DNA of 64,000 nt from Notospermus geniculatus (GCA_002633025.1 NMRB01000049.1:375543-439542); one strand, 5' to 3'. Counted from the first letter of the stretch, positions 12,941 to 26,053 are shown. Made by a program: numbers and translations. Notes: generated from the sequence alone by a model not told the origin.

Positions 12941-15126
12941 ATTGGAAACTGGGCCAACTTCATTTGCAACTATGCCAAGGCATTCCCAATTCAACAACAA
13001 CTGACCCAAATCAATAGTTTCATTGGTTTTCAAACAAAATGGAGCTGATTACCAGCGATTTAATGGATCATTTAATGGATCTTCGACTGGTTGAATACAC
13101 ATGACAAAACCATCAAAGCACAAGCGCATTGGTTGGTGGCCTTGATCACCTGTTCTGACCAGGCACCAATCTATGACTATGGAGTGTGCCACTGGTACGT
13201 AACCCATCGTGGGCCTCTTTAAAAGCCGCACGGCCCTGACTTTACCAGCTGTTCTACGGAGCATGCTTGTCCCGTTTAGTGTAATACATAGTGTGCCACG
13301 GGCTTGCTGGATTTGCCCCAGTTACTTGCTACAGAATGAGTTCTCGCTACAACAGTGAATTTTGCAGTAATTCAATTTCACACAATATGTGCCAGATCAC
13401 GGTTTGATCATGGCCAAAGATGGTGACAATAGTACACAAGTATGCGTGTCACCAGCATGCAAAAACCATTCAGTTCCTGGGCTTTATATAAAGGACATGC
13501 ATAGAGCCATGGTTGGGGTTACTTGTAACTTTGAATGTCCCTTAACAATGGTAGCCCAGCTGGGACAGAAGGGTCACTGGAAGTTTAAAACAGGGTAAAT
13601 GCAATACATTCGAAATTCATAACATGATGATGCTTCACCTTAAGTTGGTTAACATGATGCAACACTATCAAATTGGAGTGAATCCTATGGAACTCGAAGT
13701 CATGACGAATTGACCTGACCTGGGAATGACTGCAAACTGCACAAAAATCAATCGGATCTAATCTTATTGTTACCACACCACTGGCAGGGTCCTATTGACG
13801 ATCTTTTTCTTTTTTCTACTAGAGAGGTTTGCCACTGCATTTTGCGGTGAGTGGGGAGGTTTTCACAGGCATTGGCATTGGGATAATTAACTTGCCATCC
13901 ACACCACTCACCGCTAAACTGTTCTAGGTCTATATGTAGGAAACTAGTCTTTAGAAGTAGACCAGCCTCGGGCCCAAAAATGACCGATCTTTGAAAACAG
14001 GATTGAAGTGATAGGGGTAAACACTTGTTCTCCCAACACCTTCTGAGTTCAAATTGGTCACAAATTTCGGCAAAAATATTGTCCAGCATTTGTCCACTTC
14101 ACACACCAAGAAGGCAGACATGGTATAACTCTATGGAAGAAAATGATGCCTGCTTAGAATGAAATTTGCATCAGACTCCAAGGATGATGTACAACACATG
14201 ATACATATTCATGATAATAGCATAAGATCACAACAGTACAGGAATATTATGATTATACAGTAAAATTGTTATGATTGCTAACTTTTTTACTCATTCGTAT
14301 TTAACCTCTTAATTACAACTTGAACTGCTGCCATTATAGATGACTTCTTAGCACCACACGATCAATTGAATTATTTACATAATTGTTTTCAGAGAACATT
14401 TTCACAGACGCTGAAGTACTGATTCATAATCTTGAGTTGATTCAGCCCTTTTCTCATCATCATCATACAGGTGGAGGGTTAATGGGATTATTTGCACGAA
14501 GTCATCTGGAATTTGCTTGCTTGGAATCAAATCATCAAATAAATTGAAAACAGGATTTTTGCCAGTAAACCTTTTCAATGCCAGCCGCATTTGGTGTTAT
14601 TACGGCGAGTGCCGAAGTCTGGTCAGCCGGGAAGTTACGTGGACGTCACTGCTGTGACGATTTAACGCAATTTTACTTCAACGGTGACATGACGTCACTT
14701 CGGCATTCTATGTCGTGATACACTGTCCGGGAACCGGGACTGAAGGTTGAAATGAGCAAGCTACAGGTAGATTAGTTGGTATTAGATCGATAAATATTCT
14801 GGAACTCTGATCTCAGAAACTCTCCACCCATATGGACATCAATAACAAATGCTGCCAATACAGAGGCTGAAAGTTGATGGCATTTGCTATTCCTGAGCAG
14901 TGTTGTAAGTATTTAGTAATAGCTCCCCCCTGAAAACATGCATCAGAAATATCTTTGCTAAAACAGGCCAACTGCATGAAAAAGACAGTATTTTTTTCAC
15001 CCACAACACAGTGGAAATATTGTCTACTTTCAACTTGTGGGTGTGGCCATTTGGATAAATACTGGTAATGCTACAGATGCATAATTAGTTATTATGGTTT
15101 CATATCATTCTGCAGCCAAATGACCA
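12941..15126. other. Stretch without an assignable gene; weak minus-strand open frames
   Basis: Three minus-strand frames (13748-14089, 14402-14590, 14813-15004) have somewhat coding-like composition and run in the same direction. They show no recognised domain and no clear shared splice pattern, and may be coincidence or decayed transposon coding DNA. Positions 14600-14720 contain imperfect inverted words (GCCGAAGT and ACTTCGGC). Confidence 0.35.
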
Positions 15127-15242
15127 GGGGCCTGTTTCATAAAGTGACTTTAAGTTAATGGTACCGGTACCTTTAACCAAATGGAAAATGCATTGAAGTT
15201 AATGGTACTATTAGCTTAAAGTCACTTTATGAAACAGGCCCC
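15127..15242. mobile_element. Short hairpin MITE, GGGGCCTGTTTCATAAAG family
   Basis: The ends are inverted copies: GGGGCCTGTTTCATAAAGTG at 15127 and its complement ending near 15242, with inner arms TTAATGGTACC also inverted. The total is about 116 bp. Elements with this end are common in marine invertebrate genomes. Confidence 0.75.
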
Positions 15243-17940
15243 AGAACATGCAAGGCATTTGCTGTGAGGAATGCAGGGACGACGAGCCTTTCAAATCCAT
15301 CTGACAAGTCGAGTGACAATAACATGCAGGATGGATGAGTGTCACAGAGCTTTTTACCTTTCAAGGGAAAACATGAGCTGATGATGTCTCAATACGATCG
15401 ATAGAATTTCCTGATGGATGCACTTCATTGGAAAACTTTAAAGGAATCTACCAACTCACACAGAAACCCATCCTGCCATAGCAGGGATTTTTGCCTCGCT
15501 CCTCTTCATCCACTCGTCGTGCAAGCATTGAAAAGGAGCAAGACCAAAGCCCTTCTATACAAGGATGGAGAAACCCTTCCCATTCCGTGTGAAGTTTTTC
15601 ATTACAGGAGCATTGGTGGTAGGAATTTACTGAGAAACCAAAGCATGAAAATGGCTCACTACAATACAACTACATTATTTCCATACGAATACCGGTAATT
15701 GAGACAATGTCACATTTCATCACCAAATTTTGATTATGGTGAAAAAACTCAACGATACGGTACGGTACGTCACAGACAAAACCGATGAAATAAAGAGTAG
15801 AGGTTACCAAAGATGACTTTTTGGGTCATCAATGAACCTATTCTACACCACAATCCCTCCCACTGCAGTGTGAAACATTGCAACACGTAACACGTTGTGC
15901 GTATGATTATAACATTCATGATCAAAGTATGTGTAACGATATGCAAGGGTCACAGACACTGGACTAGAATGAAATGGTGATTTGGAACAGTTCGGCAACA
16001 GTAAACGGCCAAAGAGTTTACAAAAGTTCTGAACTCTTCTTTGAAAATATCACTAATTATTACTTCGTTATACATGTACCATCAGTTTTTCACATTCACA
16101 CTGTGTTCTAACAAACACCAAGACAAAAGTTATTCATACACAATTATGAAGGTTTATATCCACCACTTTAAAACTGCGGGGTTCAATTTTGTAGAGTAAC
16201 CTCAATTCATGTTGTCCCAGATGATGGACACTATGCATGACAATGTCACTGTTCTCAGGTGAGACGCAAATGGCATGACCATGACCGCCCAGAAAGGGAC
16301 ACATTGAAAATGTCATTGACAAGTAAGGGCACATAATGAGAAAGATTCTTCATACACTCCATCTGATACTCCTAATGGCACAAAATATTACAAGTAGATA
16401 TTTTCAACAGCTGAAAAATAACAGCATTTAACATTTTTTGTTGGTTTCTTTTGCAAAGCGAAACGGAAAATGAACATCAATATCTACAATGGGAAATAAT
16501 TGTCTACCTTATAAAAAGACCCGAATCATTCACAGGAAAGAACATGGTGAAGAAAGTAATCCCTGCAAAAAGAGAAACTTCAAATCCTACTTCATACCAA
16601 GCAATCACCAAGAATNAATTTTGACTATTCCATGGCTTGTCGTGCAATATTTATTTTATCATACCTCAACTTCATTAAAATAGGGCACTGGGTATGCCGT
16701 GAAATATAGCCATGGAATAGTAAAAATTATCGCATGGACACGTGACGGTGAATGACGCGCCGTGATTGGTCGACGTTGCTTTGAGGTATGATAACATAAG
16801 ATACCCAACATCTTTCTCAAACACAATACATGTACTTGTTATCATGAATTACAACATTGTACTGTCTCTATTTGCGGGTAAACCTTGGGGTTTTTTGCTG
16901 GTGGACTGCCCAATCAGAAACATGTCTGCATCAATCAGAGCGGATTCAACTGCAGTTTACGGCAAGCCAATTGGTTTTCACAGGCATTGGGATACCATGT
17001 AATTGTTCAACCTTCGAAGGATTATCCCAAACCCTGTAAAACCCCACCATTCGCCACACTGGAATTCCCTGAAGTGGAAACGGGACTAAATACAGGTTGC
17101 AGGTCTCATGGGGTAATTCAAGGGGTTATATTGGATGGTGAAAGCAAGGTATGAAATACAATCTCGGACTTTGCATAAGAAGGTCTTACTCATAGGGATT
17201 CGTAGGCCTACATTCAAGTGTTTGTTTCAAGTCCAAGGAATGACCTTGACTTCTCAAATTTACCCAGATTTGTCCGATTAAGAATAAAGTCCATTCCACA
17301 CTGGCAATTTCTTCACAACTTGATGTTGAAAGTCATGGGAATTGACATTCATTTCAGAAATCTGATGAAAAATTTGACACTATGGGATGGGTTTTTAACC
17401 TTTTCGACCATCAACTGTAGATTCCAAAAAAAGATGCTTTACGAAAAAGGTACCAAAACAAAACATCTTTAGCTAACTTCGATAGAACAGTTCTGTTTGT
17501 AATCATTCTTTATCAGCAGAATATAAACAGGACACATCCCCGGGAGAGTCAATAAATAATCTCAATTTGCACTAACTGGATATTATCATTCCACCCAGAG
17601 GCATCTTGAAAATCAGGCCAGTACATGTAAGATATACAATGTACCATAGTTCGTACACATTGATCACAAAGGGACCTGGTGATGCCCATTTTTCTCAGTT
17701 TGTTTTGAATTTCCTTATAATATTTCCAAAGAACTATTGAATTTGACTTAAAAAGGCTGTTCTCAAAATAATGGTTATTGATCATCAATGATGCACTCTG
17801 TCATTTTCACATAAGATAGTTGATGGGAAATGCGATCGGTACAGGATAGCCCATGTTTGCTACTTCTGCCACTGAGCATGAAAGCGTCCCATTTCTCCAT
17901 TTTTTTCCCCCAGAAATTCTGGTATTTCCCCTCCTTCCAG
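15243..17940. other. Stretch without a gene; inverted repeat around an N
   Basis: No gene was recognised. Inverted words flank 16617-16728 (TGACTATTCCATGGC and GCCATGGAATAGTA) and 16661-16794 (ATCATACCTCAA and TTGAGGTATGAT), so this is probably another foldback element; a single N sits at its left edge (16616). A segment near 15500-15570 (GCTCCTCTTCATCCACTC) recurs near 39207-39225 inside the SorCS gene, marking a dispersed repeat. Confidence 0.45.
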
Positions 17941-17949
17941 TGTTTTCCC

Positions 17950-18060
17950 TGGGATTTAGTTGAAACGTGACGGTCGCCTGACGCGCGAAGCGCGGCAGCC
18001 GAGGCGCGTAGCGCCGAGCGGGGGGGCGTGTGAGGGGGGGTGTCCCCCCCTCGCGTAGAA
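17950..18060. repeat. CpG-dense low-complexity repeat
   Basis: A short GC-rich block holds repeated GCGCGAAGCGCGG-like and GCGTAGCGCCGAG-like words followed by runs of G and C. It stands out sharply from the AT-rich surroundings. It looks like an interspersed repeat rather than a promoter island, since no gene start is recognisable next to it. Confidence 0.45.
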
Positions 18061-18603
18061 AATTTTTGATTCTAGAACACTGCAAGACGCCATTTCCGTG
18101 CCCGAAAACGCAACGCAGTACTAACTTTCTTGACGGATCGAAGCGCGCGCAATGAGCTGAGCGCCATCTATGAAATCTCGTTGGCAAGTTTATGAACTAG
18201 ATAATGCTAGACGGGTGGTGAAGGTAGTATAATTGGACCGATCCATTATCGTTGTTGAAAGGGGTGTGTAACAACCATCTTCCTCTGTTGCGTCCGTATG
18301 AAAACAAGCGTTGGGAGTGCTCAGAATGCGTGTTGGCCGATTTTTTGTGCGTGACGGTGGATATTTTAAGCGTGGCGGTTCCACTACGTAGATTTTTTAA
18401 CGTGGCGCAGGCACAGACGTTTGCATTCTAAACGTGATGGGCCGTCACGTGTTTTTTAATCAGGGAAAACACTGCCTTCTACTGTCCCTCAAGTTTGTCC
18501 CTTTTTGCTGCACTCAAAGCCAGCAGCAGAAGCAAGTCCATAAACAAACTAGATTATTCGTCTTTTTTCTGCTAAAGCCAATGGTAAACCCACAAAACAT
18601 GAC

Positions 18604-20164
18604 AGTGGTAAGAGGACCGCAACTTCACATTCAAACCAAAAGGCAAATTCTACAGCCAGTGGCTTCTGATGACAGTTGATTTCCTTGCCGAAGGTCACGG
18701 ATGTCCCAAGAATATCCACCATCAGAGCAAGGTAGCCTATTTCTGAATGCGGAAATGAGGTTAGTGTGTCAGTGAGGAAGCGTTGCCCTTGGCAAGTGAA
18801 TCTAATCAAACATGTTTCCATTCATGACAAGAATCTGTAATCCCTTGCCATTACTTCACATGCAGTTGCCATGACAACCAACTCATTATTAGTCCTGTTT
18901 CTGAGAAATCCCCCATGTGACCTTGACATCGCTTTGAAGCATAAATCGTAAACAAGATCGAGTTCATTGACATGGACCATTATTGAGGGACATGGGGAAA
19001 TTCCATGATTATTGAACCTAAACAGTCAAAGAATTAACTGGAAATGTTTACGAAATTTTCCAGGAAATCTGGATTCATCAATCTGTCACAAGTCTATCAT
19101 TTGTCTATTCTTGAATCACCTTACGAAAACAAACAGAACATCTGTGATGTCATTGAATGGTGATGTAAGCACAAATTAAATAGATTCTGATCATAACACC
19201 ACAGTGCTGGGATTTCCTAGAATTGGGTTATTTTTAGAATGACCACGTGGTCAGGACTCAGGTGGAAACTGTAACTGGAGCCTCTACATGATGTACTGTA
19301 CTACATGTAGCAATAGATTTCAGTGTAGTTCGACTGACAAAGGAATTTTTTTGCCAAGAAAAGTGCTGATCCTAATGGACAGGCATCACTAAAACTCAAA
19401 GTGTCACGTTAGATCCACTGGTCTTTTTTCAGCGCATGCCCCCACCCCAAACACGTGGCTGGCCTGAAAATCCATAAGTCCAAATGACTCTCCTTGAACC
19501 AAGATCAATTTGAACCAAAAAGTGCATACAACTCCTCTGGGAGACCCCCGATGGTAAACAAGTTGATTTAGGATGTTCTGATAGTACCATTCCAGCATAC
19601 AGATGAGAGCATACCAAGCAATCAATAAGAAGCCGGAATCATAAACAACAACCGTGCTCTTAAAGTGCAGTCTACAGTACCGGTACTATTTATAACACTT
19701 TTGTGATACTGATTGAGTGACAGTGGAACATTCTGACTGTACATGTACCAAAATGGTAAGAGCTATCATCACTAGTTCTGGTTTTTCAGCTGAACATCAC
19801 CTGCCAGTCAGTGTTCGAAAAGTAGCATTTTTGCTCGCCATTGGGGACAAGAAATTGGGGTAAGGCAAGTGGACCACAAGGTCATGTCACCAATTGGCGA
19901 ATAAAAGTGATGATTTTTTAAAGGTAGGTCGCCAAACATTGGACAGTTGCTATCTGACAGCAAACTTTCGACAGAAAACTGTCACGTGGAGCAGCGCCTT
20001 TACGGCTGTAGACAGACCCCAATATCCATAGAACTTGTCGCTTTGTTGGACAACGCATTCTTCTGTCTATATGTGGATGTGATATAAACCCAGTTTGATA
20101 AAAGTCAATAGAAGTCAATAGAATTTTATAGAGTACATGCACTTTTCTGGTTTATGATCGTTTT
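18604..20164. repeat. First copy of a 1.55-kb direct duplication
   Basis: This 1561-base segment is repeated almost identically at 20166-21715, separated by one N. Differences are scattered substitutions and small insertions or deletions such as those near 19086, 19150 and 19310. It contains no recognisable gene. The open frames seen in both copies are duplicates of each other. Confidence 0.85.
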
Positions 20165-20165
20165 N

Positions 20166-21715
20166 AGTGGTAAGAGGACCACAACTTCACATTCAAACCA
20201 AAAGGCAAATTCTACAGCCAGTGGCTTCTGATGACAGTTGATTTCCTTGCCGAAGGTCACGGATGTCCCAAGAATATCCACCATCAGAGCAAGGTAGCCT
20301 ATTTCTGAATGCGGAAATGAGGTTAGTGTGTCAGTGAGGAAGCGTTGCCCTTGGCAAGTGAATCTAATCAAACATGTTTCCATTCATGACAAGAATCTGT
20401 AATCCCTTGCCATTACTTCACATGCAGTTGCCATGACAACCAACTCATTATTAGTCCTGTTTCTGAGAAATCCCCCATGTGACCTTGACATCGCTTTGAA
20501 GCATAAATCGTAAACAAGATGAGTTCATTGACATGGACCATTATTGAGGGACATGGGGAAATTCCATGATTATTGAACCTAAACAGTCAAAGAATTAACT
20601 GGAAATGTTTACGAAATTTTCCAGGAAATCAGCTGGATTGATCAATTTGTCACAAGTCTAATCTTGAATCACCTTACGAAAACAATCAGAACATCTGTGT
20701 GATATCATTGAATGGTGTTGTAATCACAATAGATTCTGATCATAACACCACAGTGCTGGGATTTCCTAGAATTGGATTATTTTTAGAATGACCACGTGGT
20801 CAGGACTCAGGTGAAAACTGTAAATGGAGCCTCTACATGATGTACTGTACCTAGCAATAGATTTCAGTGTACATTGTAGTTCGACTGACAAAGGAATTTT
20901 TTTGCCAAGAAAAGTGCTGATCCTAATGGACAGGCATCACTAAAACTCAAATTGTCACGTTAAATCCACTGGTCTTTTTTCAGCGCATGCCCCCACTCCA
21001 AACACGTGGCTGGCCTGAAAATCCATAAGTCCAAATGACTCTCCTTGAACCAAGATCAATTTGAACCAAAAAGTGCATACAACTCCTCTGGGAGACCCCC
21101 GATGGTAAACAAGTTGATTTAGGATGTTCTGATAGTACCATTCCAGCATACAGATGAGAGCATACCAAGCAATCAATAAGAAGCCGGAATCATAAACAAC
21201 AACCGTGCTCTTAAAGTGCAGTCTACAGTACCGGTACTATTTATAACACTTTTGTGATACTGATTGAGTGACAGTGGAACATTCTGACTGTACATGTACC
21301 AAAATGGTAAGAGCTATCATCACTAGTTCTGGTTTTTCAGCTGAACATCACCTGCCAGTCAGTGTTCGAAAAGTAGCATTTTTGCTCGCCATTGGGGACA
21401 AGAAATTGGGGTAAGGCAAGTGGACCACAAGGTCATGTCACCAATTGGCGAATAAAAGTGATGATTTTTTAAAGGTAGGTCGCCAAACATTGGACAGTTG
21501 CTATCTGACAGCAAACTTTCGACAGAAAACTGTCACGTGGAGCAGCGCCTTTACGGCTGTAGACAGACCCCAATATCCATAGAACTTGTCGCTTTGTTGG
21601 ACAACGCATTCTTCTGTCTATATGTGGATGTGATATAAACCCAGTTTGATAAAAGTCAATAGAAGTCAATAGAATTTTATAGAGTACATGCACTTTTCTG
21701 GTTTATGATCGTTTT
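20166..21715. repeat. Second copy of the 1.55-kb direct duplication
   Basis: This copy starts immediately after the N at 20165 with the same AGTGGTAAGAGGACC that starts the first copy, and ends with the same TTTATGATCGTTTT. Such an overlap around an N suggests two allelic contig ends placed in series, not a true tandem duplication. Confidence 0.8.
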
Positions 21716-23015
21716 ATCATCTGTAGTGAGAGGATGTACTTTTGGAATCGGCACACCACGTGTTATAAAATATACCGTAAACCTGCACCACCGACAAATG
21801 ATGGTGTTATCAAATTATCACCATGATGCTTATCAATATCCCATCAACATTTTATGGAATGATATTTGATTGAAAATATCGCTTCAAGGTCATTTTAGGG
21901 AATTACTCAGCGGTTTGGATGAACAAACCCACAACATTTGATTAGACCATGTGTACTGGTATGCCGTTTTAACCAGTGCACCCTTTCTGCTGATCATGAA
22001 TTGTTTTGTCGTAGTTGGAAAGGACAGCCCACGCTCAGTAACACACTTTCTATCATCCAATGTGGTCAAGGTAAATGATTACTGATTTAGCGAACTGGTA
22101 GCAATATTTCATTGTGACTCTTTCAGCATAAAGAATGATTACAAACACCCGCATCCCACAGAAAAAGAACAAACTGGACTCATTCATCGAAGTTCACCTT
22201 TTCATTTCAGATCTAATTTTCCACCAGGAATGTACCATTCCACGTCAGAGAAGCAAATTACACATTTACTAAAACCCAATTCCAAAACACAGTCACACTG
22301 ACCATTGATTCACAAGACATGCACAGTTCAGCACATATTATGGTATACTTCAATTTGCTTGGCCTACTTGACTTAGTTCTGCTCAGAAATAATCTGATTG
22401 TGTAGACCCAATGTCTAATAGGGCCTACTCAGTTTTACCTGCAAAAGCTTGCCCTGAAAGGTGACATGCTTTGCAAGGGCAGACCAGTCGGATAAGCCTG
22501 CCATTGCCAACCGGGTTCAAGCATTTTGCACGGAAACTGTATTCTGTAAAAAGTTGTTTTCTGAAGACGGCAATCTCATGAACCAGCACATGACACACCA
22601 CAACAGTGCAATCAATAAAAATTATTTTCTTCAAGATAAAAAATAAACCTTATCTCTATTCATCTGCATAATACCCTAAAATCTCACCCACATTTTTCTA
22701 CAAGGGATGAAAAATAAAACAAATTCTCATTTGAACACATTCTGGTGATAACGAAAGACCTGACCTTCCTTCGTTTTAAAAATGAAGAACATGCAAGTTC
22801 AACTTGCCATCAATACTATTGTGCTTTCCACCTAAAAAGTAACCAAAGAAGACCTTGCTGATTTCTTTTGGCGATAGGTTCATGGTTCTTATTCAGGTGG
22901 AAATGCAACAGTTGCAAGTTTTTAAGAATACATATTTACCTGATTTACTAGTAAAATACAACCTTGGCAATAGCACTTGGATTATCAAGGAATTCAACAA
23001 TCGGCTGAAATCACA
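21716..23015. other. Region 3' of the CD20-like gene
   Basis: No gene is supported here. It lies directly downstream of the minus-strand stop at 23016, so part of it is likely 3' untranslated. I did not spot a minus-strand AATAAA in it. Confidence 0.4.
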
Positions 23016-25235
23016 TCATGAATTCTCCAAAGACGATTCACGGCTCATCGACTTGAACCCGCTTGACTCTGATGTGCACGCGTTGTCTTCTTCTGAAGTT
23101 GGTAAGCTGCTCCGAGGTTGCGAACTGACTCCTGACGGACAGTCACTTGCATTTGAGATATTTGAATCCTGTCGCATGGGACAGGGAGCAGGAGGACAAC
23201 TCAACTCCAAAGCAATTTTTGATGATTTGATATCCAGAGTGTCAACAACAGTAGGTTCACACCCGCTTTTTTGATCTCCAAGTCCAAGACAAGAATTTGA
23301 ATTCGTCACTGAGTTATGTATCACTGTAGATTTTAACTGCAAACATTCCAAGTCTACAAACACAGAATCTTCACGGGAATTGCAATGACTTTGAGGAGTA
23401 GCATTACAGTTTTCATGAGAATTTTCGGCAATTGCGCAAGTGTTCACCAAATTTTTATTACTAGCCACCGAGTTTCTTTCACTGCCAACGGTGTGTTGTG
23501 ATCCTCTAATACTCGGTTCTGAACTTCGTTCGCTGCGAACGATCGTATCATCAGACCCATAATCCACAAGAACAAGAGAGCCTAAAGTGTTAGTTCTATC
23601 AGAGAGAGGAAAATTTTCAACTGGGGTCTCTGGGTAACCAGAATCATGACGCTCCTTTTGCTTTTGCTCTATGATTACCGTTCTAAAATCGGGTTCAGGA
23701 AGATTAATTTCGACTGGGGTTTCCGGCAAACCAGAATCATGACGCTCTTTCTGTTTTTCAGACTTTGACGAAGTACTGCTGTGTCTACGCTTTTCACTCT
23801 TGGCACTATTTCCGCTTAAATTGCGTTCTCGTTTGTCTGTTGAGTCACTGCCATGCCGCTGTTTACCGCTGCTACCACTTGGGCGTCTCTCCCGTTTTTT
23901 CGAAGAGCTTGAGTCGCTTCGGCCACGATGGCTACTACTGCCGCCTCTTACCACACGTGGAATTACCCAGAATTCATTTAACTCTTCATTACTCAAAAGA
24001 ACGTCATCATCCTCCATCAATGTTTCACAGCCACTCGTACTCCCATCATTTTCAATTCCCTCAGCCTCATCATCCTTTTCATCCTCTTTACCAACAGAAT
24101 CTTTACTTTTACTTTTGTCAACATCTGCCTTTTTCTGCACCTTTTCCTTGCCAGTATCATCACCATTTTTCACGTCGTCTAAGGATCCTGACCCAGTCGT
24201 AGGACATGTTGCATAAATCACAGTGATCTGCGTCTCCTTACGTCGCCATTTACAATCCAGGCAACACGTAGCACAACAACAGATAGCAGCTTGGCCAAGT
24301 GCACCAATAACTTCTAGGGAACAAATCACGACTTGTATCATATAAAATAACTGATTGAGCACCTCCTCATCATCGTCACCATAACTGAGTGATTCAATAA
24401 ACCCAAGGGTTGCAAACACGCCAACAAATGCCGCAACCACTGTGGCTATTATAGCAGTCATCATACACAACAAAATCTGTGCATGTTTTCGAGTACAGGA
24501 GGAAAGAATACCAAGACCACCAGAGACTAGGAAACATAACCCTGCAACAAATCCTATCCCTGGAAAATGATCTGGTAATGGAAATTTTGTGACGAGTAAT
24601 AACTCCACGATAAAGATGAGCACAGCACACATTATCTGCATTTGTCCAAGAACATCAACTTTCGTACTAGCGAAACCGGGCCGGTGGGGCCGTGTTCTAG
24701 TCCTTCGTACCACTCGCTGTCCAGAGGAGTGCCGCCTCCTACGATTTGAGGAATTTGACCCTGAGTTTGAGTTTGGTTCCTCCTCTTCAGGTATAGTTGG
24801 TATCGACCCTGTTGGTGATGGTCTGTTGCTCTCACGAGCAGGACTAGGTCTGTCCAAATTAGGTGATGGCCTGTTGCTGTCATGCAATGGACTTGATCCA
24901 TCCAGACTTGAAGATGGTCTCTCAAGAAGTGGACTAGCCCGACAACTGTTGACAGGACTTGCCTTACAACTGCTGCCTGGGCTGGGGACATCACGCACTG
25001 GGCTGGGTCGATCACATGGGAGGCCAGTCCTAAATGGTGGGATTCGGGCTGCTCCTGTTGCGTTACTGTTGTTAGCACCATTTTGATTCAGTGACGAGTC
25101 TCCTGCTGGGTGTCGCTCCCTACGTTTCCTTCCACGAACTTCATCTAATGGTGGGCGTGTGGGTAATGGATAAAATGCCCCACCCATAGATGAAGTGACC
25201 ACAGGCCCAAAACGAACTTTGGTCTGTTGAGACAT
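23016..25235 (-). CDS. CD20-like four-helix membrane protein with long polar tails (739 aa)
   Basis: A single uninterrupted coding exon gives 739 residues. A Ser/Pro-rich N-terminus (residues 66-142 carry many RPSP-like repeats) leads to a basic segment (163-185). Four hydrophobic helices follow at about 198-215, 224-245, 251-279 and 293-325, then a Cys cluster (318-327). The tail of over 400 residues is acidic, then Ser/Arg-rich, and carries a repeated KQKERHDSG-x-PETPVE unit near 493-507 and 523-537. The first helices (GQMQIM, then FLVSGGLGI) fit the CD20/MS4A-like pattern, also seen in the ENTREP/FAM189 group; which branch it belongs to is not clear. It is probably a plasma or endosomal membrane protein with cytosolic tails. 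A 5' noncoding exon is spliced at 25293 (acceptor) from a donor at 26053. Confidence 0.8.
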   Translation of the reverse strand: MSQQTKVRFGPVVTSSMGGAFYPLPTRPPLDEVRGRKRRERHPAGDSSLNQNGANNSNATGAARIPPFRTGLPCDRPSPVRDVPSPGSSCKASPVNSCRASPLLERPSSSLDGSSPLHDSNRPSPNLDRPSPARESNRPSPTGSIPTIPEEEEPNSNSGSNSSNRRRRHSSGQRVVRRTRTRPHRPGFASTKVDVLGQMQIMCAVLIFIVELLLVTKFPLPDHFPGIGFVAGLCFLVSGGLGILSSCTRKHAQILLCMMTAIIATVVAAFVGVFATLGFIESLSYGDDDEEVLNQLFYMIQVVICSLEVIGALGQAAICCCATCCLDCKWRRKETQITVIYATCPTTGSGSLDDVKNGDDTGKEKVQKKADVDKSKSKDSVGKEDEKDDEAEGIENDGSTSGCETLMEDDDVLLSNEELNEFWVIPRVVRGGSSSHRGRSDSSSSKKRERRPSGSSGKQRHGSDSTDKRERNLSGNSAKSEKRRHSSTSSKSEKQKERHDSGLPETPVEINLPEPDFRTVIIEQKQKERHDSGYPETPVENFPLSDRTNTLGSLVLVDYGSDDTIVRSERSSEPSIRGSQHTVGSERNSVASNKNLVNTCAIAENSHENCNATPQSHCNSREDSVFVDLECLQLKSTVIHNSVTNSNSCLGLGDQKSGCEPTVVDTLDIKSSKIALELSCPPAPCPMRQDSNISNASDCPSGVSSQPRSSLPTSEEDNACTSESSGFKSMSRESSLENS

Positions 25236-25293
25236 GGCGTTGCATCATCTGCATCCTTTCCAGGTGGACAATCGGGACATCCCATCGTTAGGT

Positions 25294-26053
25294 CTGCAAC
25301 GACAAAGACTTTAATTTACCCCCGGTCGGCTTTGATCATTGTAGAAGGCTGACCTGGGCCATGTCTTGAGGCCTGCCTTCCTCGTAATAATAGGCCAGCC
25401 GCTAGGCCTATCTGTAGGCCTACTGAATTTTGCGACCCATCATTCGTAAACATGGGTCCCATGTTTACGAGTGACGTGACAGCATTATGTATCCAACACA
25501 TGCTGATGACACTCGTGTAAACATGGCATGGTCCGCAATTTATGGTATGGGCCTAGGCCTATAGGCCTAGGCCTCAACATAACAATCGCGTACATAGCCT
25601 AGGCCTACATGTAGCTCCCCGGGGCCCCCTGGCCGAGCTCCGTCTCTCTGTGCACCTAGCCCTAAAGCCCCCCAGGCCTAGGTCTTCCAAGCATACTTTT
25701 CAAAATTACATTGTAGGCCTAATTGGCATAAAAAGTATAATGCACTTCACCACAGATTACATCATGCACGAGTGCACAGCATGCAGAATGCACGCCACTC
25801 TGCCATGTCTGCCTCGGGTGCCGGCTGCTCAGCAGCTCAGCTGATGCAGAGCTCCCCGGCCGGCAGGTTGTCTGGGAAAACAAAAAGGACCAGGCGAATC
25901 GGATCGGAATTTTACCAAGAAAATTATCAGTATAAACGCGGGGTGATAAATCCCATAGAGTAAAGATTAGGTTCCTCTAGCATCTGATTCTTATGTGTGC
26001 GATCATCGGAGACAAATACGTGAGAACTAACTGCAGAAACCGGCGATACTTAC
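25294..26053 (-). other. 5' untranslated intron of the CD20-like gene
   Basis: On the minus strand a GTAAGT donor follows position 26054 and a polypyrimidine-AG acceptor precedes 25293, so this 760-base segment is a likely leader intron. It contains a dense run of AGGCCTA words (25550-25610) and a short palindrome around 25445-25470 (CGTAAACATGGG inverted). Confidence 0.55.

Noticed and set aside
12496-13048. Overlapping plus and minus frames rich in Arg and His
   Set aside because: They arise from a large hairpin MITE whose symmetry makes matching frames on both strands.
18549-21693. Paired minus-strand frames appearing twice
   Set aside because: Duplicated only because the segment is present twice around the N at 20165; no exon signals or domains.
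23765-24216. Plus-strand frames opposite the CD20-like gene
   Set aside because: They are shadows of the biased codon composition of the minus-strand coding exon; no independent signals.
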